From assembly GCF_024662235.1 (NCBI RefSeq), contig NZ_CP096276.1, forward strand, positions 3,348,001 through 3,412,000: a stretch of 64,000 nt of DNA, given 5' to 3'. The notes beneath the pieces are model-generated. The model was not told where the DNA came from and made no database searches. It worked only from the letters and a program-made list of their open reading frames with translations. Positions 36,621-43,981 of the stretch are shown piece after piece (positions within the stretch are counted from its first letter, which is position 1; each line of letters starts with the position of its first letter). The position numbers and the translations under genes are program-made. Source of the DNA: Pimelobacter simplex (GTDB lineage Bacteria; Actinomycetota; Actinomycetes; Propionibacteriales; Nocardioidaceae).

Positions 36621-37714
36621 CCCTCGAGCTGCTGCAGGGCAGCGTCGCCATCACCCGCGCCGCCCTCGCCGCCGACTGCAAGTTCTTCGCCGGCTACCCC
36701 ATGTCGCCGTTCACCCCTCTCCTGGAGGCGATGTCGCGCGAGATGGCCGACTCCGGCGGGGTCTGCATCAACGCCGAGAGCGAGATCGAGGGCGCCAACA
36801 TGGCCCTCGGCGCCTCGGCCGCCGGCTTCCGCGCGGCGACCGGGTCCTGCGGCCAGGGCATCGCCCTCATGCAGGAGACCATCGCCGAGGCGGCCCTCAA
36901 CGAGACGCCCCTCGTCGTGTTCAACATGGCGCGCAACCAGCAGGACTACTACCAGTGCACCCGCGGCGGCGGCTGGGGCGACTACCGCACCATCACGCTC
37001 GCCCCCAAGGACATCACCGAGGCCGTCGAGCACACCCAGGTGCTCTTCCACCTCGCCGACAAGCACCGCGCCCCGGTGATCCTCTACGGCGACGACCTGC
37101 TCGCCAAGACCCTCGTCGGCGTCGACGTCGCTCCCCTCGACCTCCCCGAGCTGCCCGCCAAGGACTGGGCCCTCGACGGCTCCGCCAGCGGCACCGGCGG
37201 CTCGCGCCAGGTCTGGACCTTCGCGATGGGCAAGAAGAACGACCCCGGCCCCGGCCCGGACGGCCAGTGGCGCCGGGTCGCCGCGAAGTTCGCCGACATC
37301 GAGCAGGTCGAGGCCCGCCACGAGAGCGTCCACGCCGACGACGCCGAGACCCTCGTCGTCGCCTTCGGCTCGGCCGCCAAGTTCGCCGAGTACGTCGTCG
37401 AGGAGCTCCGCGAGGAAGGCCACCGCGTCGGCCTCTTCCGCCCGATCACCCTCTGGCCCTTCCCCGGTGCCGCCCTGGCCGAGGCGACCCGCGGCGTGAA
37501 GCGGGTCCTCGTCTTCGAGCTCAACGCCGGGCAGATGATCGACGACGTACGCCAGTGGGCGCACGACCGCGACGTCATCCGGTTCATCGGCGGGGTCAGC
37601 ATCGACGAGTCCGGGCTGGCCTTCGGGCCGCTGCTCGACGCGCCCGTGATCCGGGAGCGGATCCTCGCCGAGCACGCCGAGCCCGCTGCCGCCGTACCGA
37701 CCGCGAGGAGCTGA
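36617..37714 (+). CDS. 2-oxoacid:ferredoxin oxidoreductase, alpha subunit (VorB-like)
   Basis: A 365-residue subunit: domain I (KFFAGYPMSPFTPLLEAM), NAESEIEGANMALGASAAG and SCGQGIALMQE, then QQDYYQCTRGGGWGDYRTI, corresponding to the QxDYxQATKGGGHGDYR of 2-ketoisovalerate (VOR) and related enzymes, and domain II with TLVVAFGSAAKFA and VGLFRPITLWPFP. Closest by eye to the VOR class; substrate specificity is not certain. About 45 residues (185-230, SASGTGGSRQVWTFAMG) form a linker. No ferredoxin domain is fused, consistent with separate ferredoxin genes downstream. Confidence 0.9.
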   Translation: MTLELLQGSVAITRAALAADCKFFAGYPMSPFTPLLEAMSREMADSGGVCINAESEIEGANMALGASAAGFRAATGSCGQGIALMQETIAEAALNETPLVVFNMARNQQDYYQCTRGGGWGDYRTITLAPKDITEAVEHTQVLFHLADKHRAPVILYGDDLLAKTLVGVDVAPLDLPELPAKDWALDGSASGTGGSRQVWTFAMGKKNDPGPGPDGQWRRVAAKFADIEQVEARHESVHADDAETLVVAFGSAAKFAEYVVEELREEGHRVGLFRPITLWPFPGAALAEATRGVKRVLVFELNAGQMIDDVRQWAHDRDVIRFIGGVSIDESGLAFGPLLDAPVIRERILAEHAEPAAAVPTARS

Positions 37715-37716
37715 CC

Positions 37717-38532
37717 ATGGCCACGACCGACATCACCATCGACACCCGCACCGCTCCCCCGCCGCCGGCCTCGAAGGCGGCCGCCGGTGCGCCGTCCCTC
37801 ATCCTCGGCGAGCACTCGCTGTGCCCCGGGTGCGGCGAACCGGTCGCGCTGCGGCTGCTCCTGGAGACCCTGCAGGAGCTCGACGTCGTGCACCGCTCGA
37901 TCGGCGTCGTGGGACACGGCTGCTACGGCAGCTTCGTCCGGATCATGGATATCGACGTCCTACAATGCCTGCACGGCCGCGCCCCGTCCTGTGCCACCGG
38001 GATCAAGCGGATGCGACCCGATTCGGTGGTCTTCACCCTGCAGGGGGACGGTGACATGGTCAACGAGGGCCTCCAGGAGATCCTCCACTCGGCGGCCCGC
38101 GGCGAGAACATCACCTGCATCCTGCTCAACAACGGCGTCTTCGGCGACACCGGCGGCCAACAGACCGCGACCACGGTGCTCGGCCAGCGGACCAAGACCA
38201 GCCTCGAGGGACGCAACGCCGAGCAGCACGGCTACCCCATCCCCATCTCCGACATGGTCGCCTCGCTCCAGGGCAGCGGGTACGTCGCCCGCGGCGCCGT
38301 GTCCACCCCCGCCGCGGTCGCCAAGACCAAGCGGATGATCAAGCGTGCCGTCCAGTCCCAGCTGGACGGCAACGGGCTCTCCCTCGTGGAGATCCTCACC
38401 ATGTGCCCGACCGGCTGGTTCGTCCCGGCCGCGGAGGGCGCCGACTACCAGGGCTCCTCGATGGAGCCGGTCTACCCGATCGGCGAGCTGAAGACCCCGG
38501 AACCCCAGACCCAGGAGGCAGGGCATGCTTGA
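37717..38532 (+). CDS. 2-oxoacid:ferredoxin oxidoreductase, beta subunit (TPP-binding)
   Basis: A 271-residue TPP-binding subunit: LCPGCGEPVALRLL near residue 35 (cluster/TPP-site Cys pair), GHGCYGSFVRI, AHGR-type motif LHGRAPSCATGIKRM, the TPP/Mg motif GDGDMVNEG followed by NNGVFGDTGGQ. These match PorB/VorA-type beta subunits. GAGGAG lies 6 nt before the ATG. Overlaps the GntR gene by 8 bp. Confidence 0.92.
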   Translation: MATTDITIDTRTAPPPPASKAAAGAPSLILGEHSLCPGCGEPVALRLLLETLQELDVVHRSIGVVGHGCYGSFVRIMDIDVLQCLHGRAPSCATGIKRMRPDSVVFTLQGDGDMVNEGLQEILHSAARGENITCILLNNGVFGDTGGQQTATTVLGQRTKTSLEGRNAEQHGYPIPISDMVASLQGSGYVARGAVSTPAAVAKTKRMIKRAVQSQLDGNGLSLVEILTMCPTGWFVPAAEGADYQGSSMEPVYPIGELKTPEPQTQEAGHA

Positions 38533-39250
38533 GCGGGCCAACACGAGCCAGGCCGTCGCGGACGTGGTCGTCCAGCGGATCATCAGCGGCGAGCTCGCCG
38601 CCGGTGACCGGATCGACCTCGACGCCCTCGGCAGGAGCCTGGGCGTGAGCCGCTCCCCCATCCGCGAGGCGCTCATCCAGCTCGAGCGCGACGGCCTGGT
38701 CGAGATGCCCTACCACCGCGGCGCGTTCATCGCCGAGATCGGCGTGGCCGACGTACGCGAGGGGTTCACGCTCTACGCCCTCCTCTCCGCGCTCCCCGCC
38801 CGTACCGTCGTCTCCCGGCGCGACCCCGAGGTCTGGGCCGAGCTCACCGAGGCCGCCGAGGCCGCGCTCGCGGCCGGTTCGGTCGACGAGTTCGAGAAGC
38901 AGGCCCAGCGCTTCCGCCGGGTGATCGCCCGCGCCGCCGGCGGCCCGCACCTGCGCTCGCTGCTGCGTACCTTCAACGGTCTGGTCCGGGTCGCCTCGCG
39001 GCTGTCGATGGAGGACGACCTCGAGCAGGAGCGCAGCCTCTTCCGCGCCGAGTACGAGGCCTTCCGCGACGACACCCCCGCGGCCGCGGTCACGGCCACC
39101 GTCCGTCACGTCGTCGGTACCGGCGAGCACGCGGTCCGCGTGCTCCGCGACCGCGGCGTCCTCCCCGACAGCGAGGGCGACGCCCTCGACGTCACCGTCG
39201 AGGACCTGCTCACCGTCGGCAACCTCGTCCGTCCCGAAGGAGAGGCCTGA
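38525..39250 (+). CDS. GntR-family transcriptional regulator (FCD-like)
   Basis: A 241-residue regulator with an N-terminal winged helix (IISGELAAGDRIDLDALGRSLG, then SRSPIREALIQLERDGLV, the diagnostic GntR recognition region) and an all-helical C-terminal ligand-binding domain of FadR/FCD size. Embedded between the beta subunit and ferredoxin genes, it is the obvious candidate to control this operon and the divergent promoters at 31308-31427. Ligand may be the pathway substrate or acyl-CoA. ATG overlaps the beta-subunit end. Confidence 0.9.
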   Translation: MLERANTSQAVADVVVQRIISGELAAGDRIDLDALGRSLGVSRSPIREALIQLERDGLVEMPYHRGAFIAEIGVADVREGFTLYALLSALPARTVVSRRDPEVWAELTEAAEAALAAGSVDEFEKQAQRFRRVIARAAGGPHLRSLLRTFNGLVRVASRLSMEDDLEQERSLFRAEYEAFRDDTPAAAVTATVRHVVGTGEHAVRVLRDRGVLPDSEGDALDVTVEDLLTVGNLVRPEGEA

Positions 39251-39501
39251 TGGCCACCACCGACACCCCGAACGGCCGCGTCAGCCGCGGCACCCTCGTC
39301 ATCGACGCCGACCGCTGCAAGGGCTGCGAGCTGTGCATCGCCGCCTGCCCGCCGTCGGTGCTGGAGATGTCCACCGACGTCAACGAGATGGGCTACCGCT
39401 ACCCCCTCCTGCACGAGGGCTGCACCGGCTGCACCGCCTGCCAGATGGTCTGCCCCGACTACGTCTTCGACGTCTACCGGCTCAAGGCGCCGCGCGCATG
39501 A
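39250..39501 (+). CDS. 2x[4Fe-4S] ferredoxin, oxidoreductase delta subunit
   Basis: An 83-residue ferredoxin with two CxxCxxCxxxCP-type motifs: CKGCELCIAACPPSV and CTGCTACQMVCPDYV, framed by GTLVIDADR as in KorD/PorD delta subunits. It should take electrons from the TPP enzyme. Its ATG overlaps the gntR stop (TGATG), and the next ferredoxin overlaps its end. Confidence 0.92.
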   Translation: MATTDTPNGRVSRGTLVIDADRCKGCELCIAACPPSVLEMSTDVNEMGYRYPLLHEGCTGCTACQMVCPDYVFDVYRLKAPRA

Positions 39502-39818
39502 CCTACGTGATCTCGTCGTCCTGCGTGGACGTCAAGGACCGCGCCTGCGTCGAGGAGTGCCCCGTCGACTGCATCTACGAGGGCGCCCGGATGCTCTACG
39601 TCCACCCCGAGGAGTGCGTCGACTGCGGCGCCTGCGAACCCGTCTGCCCCGTCGAGGCCATCTACTACGAGGACGACCTGCCCACCGGCCAGGAAGACTT
39701 CCTCGCCGTCAACACCGGCTTCTTCGACGACCTCGGCTCGCCCGGCGGAGCCGCCGCGCTCGGGGCGCTCGCGCACGACCACCCGGTCGTGGCGGCGCTG
39801 CCGGTCGCCTCGGCCTGA
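39498..39818 (+). CDS. fdxA: FdxA-type 7Fe ferredoxin
   Basis: A 106-residue ferredoxin with CVDVKDRACVEECPVDCIYEG-type N-terminus (key Cys at positions about 9, 16, 20, 24) and CVDCGACEPVCPVEAI, the pattern of 3Fe-4S/4Fe-4S actinobacterial FdxA; the C-terminus has the usual EDFLAVNTGFFDDLG. A second carrier alongside the delta subunit suggests electrons pass from the oxidoreductase to a soluble pool. It converges on the YcaQ-like gene 14 bp away. Confidence 0.92.
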   Translation: MTYVISSSCVDVKDRACVEECPVDCIYEGARMLYVHPEECVDCGACEPVCPVEAIYYEDDLPTGQEDFLAVNTGFFDDLGSPGGAAALGALAHDHPVVAALPVASA

Positions 39819-39831
39819 CTCACTGGCCTGT

Positions 39832-41046
39832 CTAGGCGGCCTGGCCCCGGACCTCCGCCGCGAGGGCCGGCGCCAGGTCACCGCGCGGGGCCACCACGAT
39901 CTCGCCCAGGCCCAGCCACCCGGCGAGCCGGTCGAGCTCGGCCGCCAGCTCGGCAGCGGTCTCGGCCGGCGCGTGCGGCTCGGCCCACGCCGACTGCACG
40001 AGCAGCCGGCCGGTCGCGCGATCGGCCTTGAGGTCGACCCGCCCCACGATCCGGTCACCCAGCAGGAACGGCAGCACGTAGTACCCGTGCACCCGCTGGT
40101 GCGCCGGCGTGTAGATCTCGATGCGGTAGAAGAACCCGAACAGCGCCTCCGCCCGCGCCCGCTCCCACACCACCGGGTCGAACGGGCTCAGCAGTGTCCG
40201 CGCCCGCACCCGCCGCGGCACCCGCGCCTCCCGGTGCAGGTACGCCGGGCGCTGCCACCCCGCCACCTGGACCGGCTCGAGCTCGCCGGCCGCGACCAGC
40301 GCCTCGATCGCCGGGCGGGCGTCGCCGACCCGGATCCGGTAGTAGTCGGCCAGGTCCTGGGCCGTCCCGACGCCGTGGGAGCGCGCGGCCCGTCGTACCA
40401 GCTCGATGTGGGCGTCGGCCGTGCTCAGTGCCGGCTGCTCCAGCACCACGGCCGGCAGCACCCGCTCCGGTACGTCGTACCGGATCTCGAACTGGCTGTT
40501 GCGCCCCGCGATCGCCAGCGCACCGGTCATGTAGAGGTAGTCGAGCATCCGCCGGGTGCGCGACCAGTTCCAGCCCCAGTGGTCCTTCTTGCGCGGCAGG
40601 CCGTCATCGAGCTCGCGCGCCGTGCTCGCCCCGCGCTCGGCGATCTCGGCCAGCAGCGCCGTCTCGAGGGCGTCGTCCTCGGCGACCGTGAACCACTTGC
40701 CGCGCCGCGCGCGGTAGTCGTCCATCCGGTGCCTCATCGCCGGCCACAGCTCGACCGGCATGTAGGCCTGCACGTGCGCCCAGTACTCCACCACCCGCCG
40801 GCCCTTGCTGCCGTGCCCCGCGCGCCGGAGCAGATCGACGTCGTAGGCACCCATCCGCGAGTAGAGCGGCATGTAGTGCGCCCGCTGCAGCACGTTGACG
40901 CTGTCGACCTGCAGCACCCCGGTCCGCGCGAGCGTGCGGTCGAAGGTCCGCAGCGTCGGTACGGCGTGCGGCGGGTCCAGGAAGCCCTGCGCGGCCAACG
41001 CGATCCGGCGGGCCTGCGCGAGCGTCAGGGTCTGCGTGGTGGGCAC
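39832..41046 (-). CDS. YcaQ/AlkX-like winged-helix DNA glycosylase family protein
   Basis: A 404-residue HTH_42-family protein. Members open interstrand crosslinks by removing alkylated bases (E. coli YcaQ/AlkX; Streptomyces AlkZ). The catalytic region is TGVLQVDSVNVLQRAHY, giving a QxD motif like YcaQ rather than the QxQ of AlkZ. Further family features are EYWAHVQAYMPVELWP and SPFDPVVWERARAEALFGF. GTG start with TAGGGT 6 nt upstream, so probably leaderless. Its place next to the LuxR regulator and hpf matches conserved actinobacterial order. Confidence 0.88.
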   Translation of the reverse strand: MPTTQTLTLAQARRIALAAQGFLDPPHAVPTLRTFDRTLARTGVLQVDSVNVLQRAHYMPLYSRMGAYDVDLLRRAGHGSKGRRVVEYWAHVQAYMPVELWPAMRHRMDDYRARRGKWFTVAEDDALETALLAEIAERGASTARELDDGLPRKKDHWGWNWSRTRRMLDYLYMTGALAIAGRNSQFEIRYDVPERVLPAVVLEQPALSTADAHIELVRRAARSHGVGTAQDLADYYRIRVGDARPAIEALVAAGELEPVQVAGWQRPAYLHREARVPRRVRARTLLSPFDPVVWERARAEALFGFFYRIEIYTPAHQRVHGYYVLPFLLGDRIVGRVDLKADRATGRLLVQSAWAEPHAPAETAAELAAELDRLAGWLGLGEIVVAPRGDLAPALAAEVRGQAA

Positions 41047-41052
41047 GCGCCC

Positions 41053-41058
41053 ACCCTA
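41053..41058 (-). promoter_or_regulatory. -10 hexamer TAGGGT of leaderless ycaQ-like transcript
   Basis: Minus-strand TAGGGT, 6 nt, then GTG at 41046; no Shine-Dalgarno sequence. It lies in the 71-bp gap after the response regulator gene. Confidence 0.6.
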
Positions 41059-41117
41059 GATGCGCCCGCCGACACCCGAGACGGCCAGGCAAGGCCACCC
41101 CCCGGGCGCGGACGGAC

Positions 41118-41825
41118 TCAGTCGAGCTCGACCAGCTTGGCGCGCACGGCGTACATGACGGCCTCCATGCGCGAGTGCAGCTGAAGCTTCTCCAGGATGT
41201 TGCGCACGTGGTTCTTGACCGTGTTCTCGCTGATCGCGAGCTGGGCCGCGACATCGCGGTTGCTCAGCCCCCGCGCGACGAACCGCAGCACCTCGAGCTC
41301 GCGCTCGGTCAGCTTGAGCGCGGGCCCGGTGGCCCGGTCGGGCTTGGACATGGTCTTGAACTCGTCGATCAGCTTGGCCGCCATCGACGGGCTGATCAGC
41401 GACTGCCCATCGGCGACCACGCGGATGCCCTGGGCTACCTCCTCGATGGACGAGTCCTTGAGGAGGTAGCCCGAGGCGCCGCTCTTGACCGCTTCGTAGA
41501 GGTCGGCCTCGTCGTCGGAGACGGTCAGCATGATGATCTTCGTCATCGGGACCGCCTCCTTGATCGCGACGCACGCCTCGATGCCCGACTGCTTCGGCAT
41601 CCGTACGTCGAGCAGGACGACGTCCGGCACCGAGCTCGTCACGAGCGCGACCCCGTCGATGCCGTTGCTGGCCTCGCCGACGACGTCGATGCCGTCCTCG
41701 ATCCCCAACAGCATGGTCAGCCCACGCCGAAAGAGCTCCTGGTCATCGACGACCACCACGCGTACCGGCTCGCTCACAGGCTGGCCCCCCGACCCTGTGG
41801 CTTCCGGCGAAGTCCCAATCGCCAC
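41118..41825 (-). CDS. NarL/LuxR-family response regulator
   Basis: Receiver domain with phospho-acceptor Asp in DVVLLDVRMPKQSG and conserved Lys in SGYLLKDSS, then LuxR helix-turn-helix LTERELEVLRFVARGLSNRDVA...SENTVKNH. 235 residues from the GTG at 41825, which has CATGAT 6 nt upstream (near-consensus leaderless); a second GTG at 41777 (219 residues, beginning MSEPVRVVVVDD) fits receiver domains better and leaves no 16-residue extension. No histidine kinase is adjacent. This orphan regulator beside hpf is conserved in Streptomyces-like genomes. Confidence 0.9.
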   Translation of the reverse strand: MAIGTSPEATGSGGQPVSEPVRVVVVDDQELFRRGLTMLLGIEDGIDVVGEASNGIDGVALVTSSVPDVVLLDVRMPKQSGIEACVAIKEAVPMTKIIMLTVSDDEADLYEAVKSGASGYLLKDSSIEEVAQGIRVVADGQSLISPSMAAKLIDEFKTMSKPDRATGPALKLTERELEVLRFVARGLSNRDVAAQLAISENTVKNHVRNILEKLQLHSRMEAVMYAVRAKLVELD

Positions 41826-41878
41826 AGCGGCATCATGGCACGCTTTGGGCGTGAGCAGCGGTCCAGACCATTGCGGAG

Positions 41879-42502
41879 TCAGCCTTCGGCGCCTCCGACG
41901 TCGAGCGAGATGACCCCGTAGTCGTACCCCCGGCGTCGGTAGACCACCGCCGGCCGCTCGCTCTCCTTGTCGACGTACAGGTAGAAGTCGTGCCCCACCA
42001 GCTCCATCTCGTAGAGCGCCTGGTCCAGGGTCATCGGGTTGGCCGGGTGGGTCTTCTCGCGGACCACGAGCGGCCCGTCACCGGTCACCGTGATCGGACC
42101 GACCTGCCGCTCGATCGCGATGTCGTCGGACTCGTTCTCGGTCTCGACCTGCACGTCCGAGAGCGCCTTGCCCACCGACACCGGCGTCCGCCGGCCACGG
42201 TGCACCCGCCGCCGGTCGGCGGCCTTGCGCATCTGGGCGGCCATCTTGTCGAGGGCCAGGTCGAGCGCCCCCATCTTGTCGTCGGCCGCAGCCTCCGCGC
42301 GGATCACCGGGCCCTTGGAATAGGCCGTCAGCTCCACATGGACGGAATGGTCGTGCTGGCGCGGGTTCGATTCGCAATCGACCTCCACGTGCACCCGCAT
42401 GATGCGGTGATCGTGCTTCTCCAGCTTGGTGAGCTTCTCAGCGGCATGCGCCCGGAATCGGTCCGAGATCTCGCAGTGCCGTCCAGTGACCACGACGTCC
42501 AT
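41879..42502 (-). CDS. hpf: Long ribosome hibernation promoting factor
   Basis: A 207-residue long-form HPF: N-terminal S30AE domain (MDVVVTGRHCEISDRF, about 1-100), linker, and C-terminal dimerisation domain ending YRRRGYDYGVISLDV. Long HPF dimerises 70S ribosomes into inactive 100S particles in stationary phase. ATG at 42502 with GGAGG 6 nt upstream. Preceded by an unusually long 586-bp intergenic stretch. Confidence 0.95.
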   Translation of the reverse strand: MDVVVTGRHCEISDRFRAHAAEKLTKLEKHDHRIMRVHVEVDCESNPRQHDHSVHVELTAYSKGPVIRAEAAADDKMGALDLALDKMAAQMRKAADRRRVHRGRRTPVSVGKALSDVQVETENESDDIAIERQVGPITVTGDGPLVVREKTHPANPMTLDQALYEMELVGHDFYLYVDKESERPAVVYRRRGYDYGVISLDVGGAEG

Positions 42503-43088
42503 CAGATACCTCCAAGGAATTTCGGTGTGATGGGTTCTCCCGCCATCCAGGGCGGGACGTCTGTACGCCGGCCGTGCTCCCGACCGGCGGAAAAGTGGGG
42601 ACGCGGGACGCGGGCGCGCCGAGAGAGGCAGGCACGTGGGGCGCGCCGACAAGGTCTGGCCGCCAGCGGTCCCCGCACCCAGCGAGCGTCAACCGCGAGG
42701 CCGGCAGCGCGCCGAGAGGCGCGCCCGGGGCAGCTTGCTGCCTCCCCCCGCGCCGAAGGCGCGCTCGGCCGCAACAAGACAGCGGAGTCCGCCCGGCCGA
42801 CCTGGTCTTCTGCCCCACACCCGCCTGCTGAGGCTCCCGCAGCTTGTTGCCACTACTGACCTTCTCCCGGAGCCGGACGTATCTGACGTCCGGACCGAGG
42901 CAGGACTGACGACTAAGCCGCACCGTGATCACCGGCCCGAGGGCCGGCTTACGTGGACCGTTTCGCCTGCGACTGGCATCGGCTTGCCACCCGGAACTGG
43001 GCTCGCGCCCGGCCTGGGCGACGCAACCACGGACCCGGGCGGACTCCATGACCAGACGTTAGTCCGTCGGTGGTGACGAAGAAAGCCT
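42503..43088. other. 586-bp intergenic region between comF and hpf, candidate leader or ncRNA
   Basis: No convincing protein gene. On the minus strand it holds, in order: a TAACGT hexamer (43056-43061) 6 nt before an ATG, a perfect hairpin CCGGCCC-GA-GGGCCGG (42932-42947), a second CCGGACGT-ATCTG-ACGTCCGG (42873-42893), and a GGCAGC/GCTGCC palindrome within the 75-bp repeat at 42701-42775, after which about 200 bp run to hpf. The ATG opens a 203-codon frame overlapping hpf, but its Arg-rich composition and mixed third positions do not look coding. Sequence does not match tmRNA, RNase P RNA or SRP RNA as I know them. Confidence 0.45.
42701..42775. repeat. Dispersed 75-bp repeat, copy A
   Basis: Begins CCGGCAGC and contains GAGAGGCGC, the palindrome GGCAGC-TT-GCTGCC and GCGCCGAAGGCGCGCTCGG. 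About four of five positions match copy B at 59463-59536 by eye, allowing three short gaps. Located about 315 bp beyond the comF stop. Confidence 0.65.
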
Positions 43089-43892
43089 TCACCCGAAGTT
43101 CGGTACGGCGACCTTGCGCCGGGTCGCGGCAACCGTCGCGGCCCCGAGCACGGGCACCCCCACGACCTCGAGCGCGCGCTGTGCCTCGCGCAGCGTCGCC
43201 CCCGTCGTGAGCACGTCGTCGCACAGCACCACATGGGCCCGCGGGCACCGCTCCCCCGCCCTCCGCACGACGCGCGCCGGCGCGGTGAGCGTCCCCGCCA
43301 GGTTGGCCGCACGCGCGGTCGCGCCGAGCCCGGCCTGGTCGACGAGACCCGACCCACGGCGGACCCGGAGCAGCCGCGCCACGCCCACCCGCGGCCCCGC
43401 CGGAAGCCCCGCCTCCAGCACCCGAGCCGCCACCCGGGTCATCGCCAGCGTCGGGTCGTGCCCCCGCCGGCGCACGACCGCCGGCCGTGAGGGCACCGGC
43501 ACGAGCAGCACCGGCCCGTCCCGGGCGAGGCCCCCGACGCCCCCGAGGCCCTCAAGCTCCCCGAGGCCCTCCAGACCCGCGAGGTCCGCGAGCGCCGCCG
43601 CCACCGACCGCGCGAGCAGCCGCCCCAGCGGCCGGGTCAGCGCGAGCACCCGGTGCTCCTTGTGCGCCAGCACCAGCGCCCGGAGCACGCCGTCGTAGTC
43701 GCCCACCGCGAAGGTCGGGACCAGCCCCGGCGGGGGCGGCCGGGGCCCGTGGAACGCCGCGTCGCCCGGGACCGCCGCCCAGCACGGCGCGCACAGCGCC
43801 CGCCCCGGCCGTTCGCAGCCGACGCAGCACGACCCGAGCACGAGGTCGACGAAGCCGTCGGTGAGCGAGGACAGCGATGACGAGGTGGGCAT
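43089..43892 (-). CDS. ComF-family phosphoribosyltransferase-like protein
   Basis: A 267-residue protein with N-terminal zinc-binding cysteines CCVGCERPGRALCAPC and a C-terminal phosphoribosyltransferase-type loop VVLCDDVLTTGATLREA. The middle contains a low-complexity Gly/Leu/Glu stretch (LAGLEGLGELEGLGG). ComF proteins are linked to DNA uptake in Firmicutes; in actinobacteria the function is unclear. It follows lpqB as in Mycobacterium. ATG at 43892 gives the expected start just before the zinc motif; GGAG is 8 nt upstream. Confidence 0.88.
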   Translation of the reverse strand: MPTSSSLSSLTDGFVDLVLGSCCVGCERPGRALCAPCWAAVPGDAAFHGPRPPPPGLVPTFAVGDYDGVLRALVLAHKEHRVLALTRPLGRLLARSVAAALADLAGLEGLGELEGLGGVGGLARDGPVLLVPVPSRPAVVRRRGHDPTLAMTRVAARVLEAGLPAGPRVGVARLLRVRRGSGLVDQAGLGATARAANLAGTLTAPARVVRRAGERCPRAHVVLCDDVLTTGATLREAQRALEVVGVPVLGAATVAATRRKVAVPNFG

Positions 43893-43981
43893 GTCCACCA
43901 CTCCACCAGCCGCGGCCGGAAGGGCAGAACGGCAGCGCGCGGCCTGTGGAGAAGCAGCGGCGAGCGGGCGGCCTGTGGACG

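Noticed and set aside
42438..43049. A 203-codon minus-strand frame with a leaderless-type hexamer in front, overlapping the hpf start
   Set aside because: Arg/Gly-rich with mixed third-position bases unlike genes in this window, and it runs through two perfect hairpins and a repeat. Better treated as leader or non-coding sequence.
42503..43088. tmRNA, RNase P RNA, SRP RNA or 6C RNA in the comF-hpf gap
   Set aside because: None of the conserved sequences I know for these RNAs is present; a run of six C occurs, but without the paired C-loops of the 6C motif.
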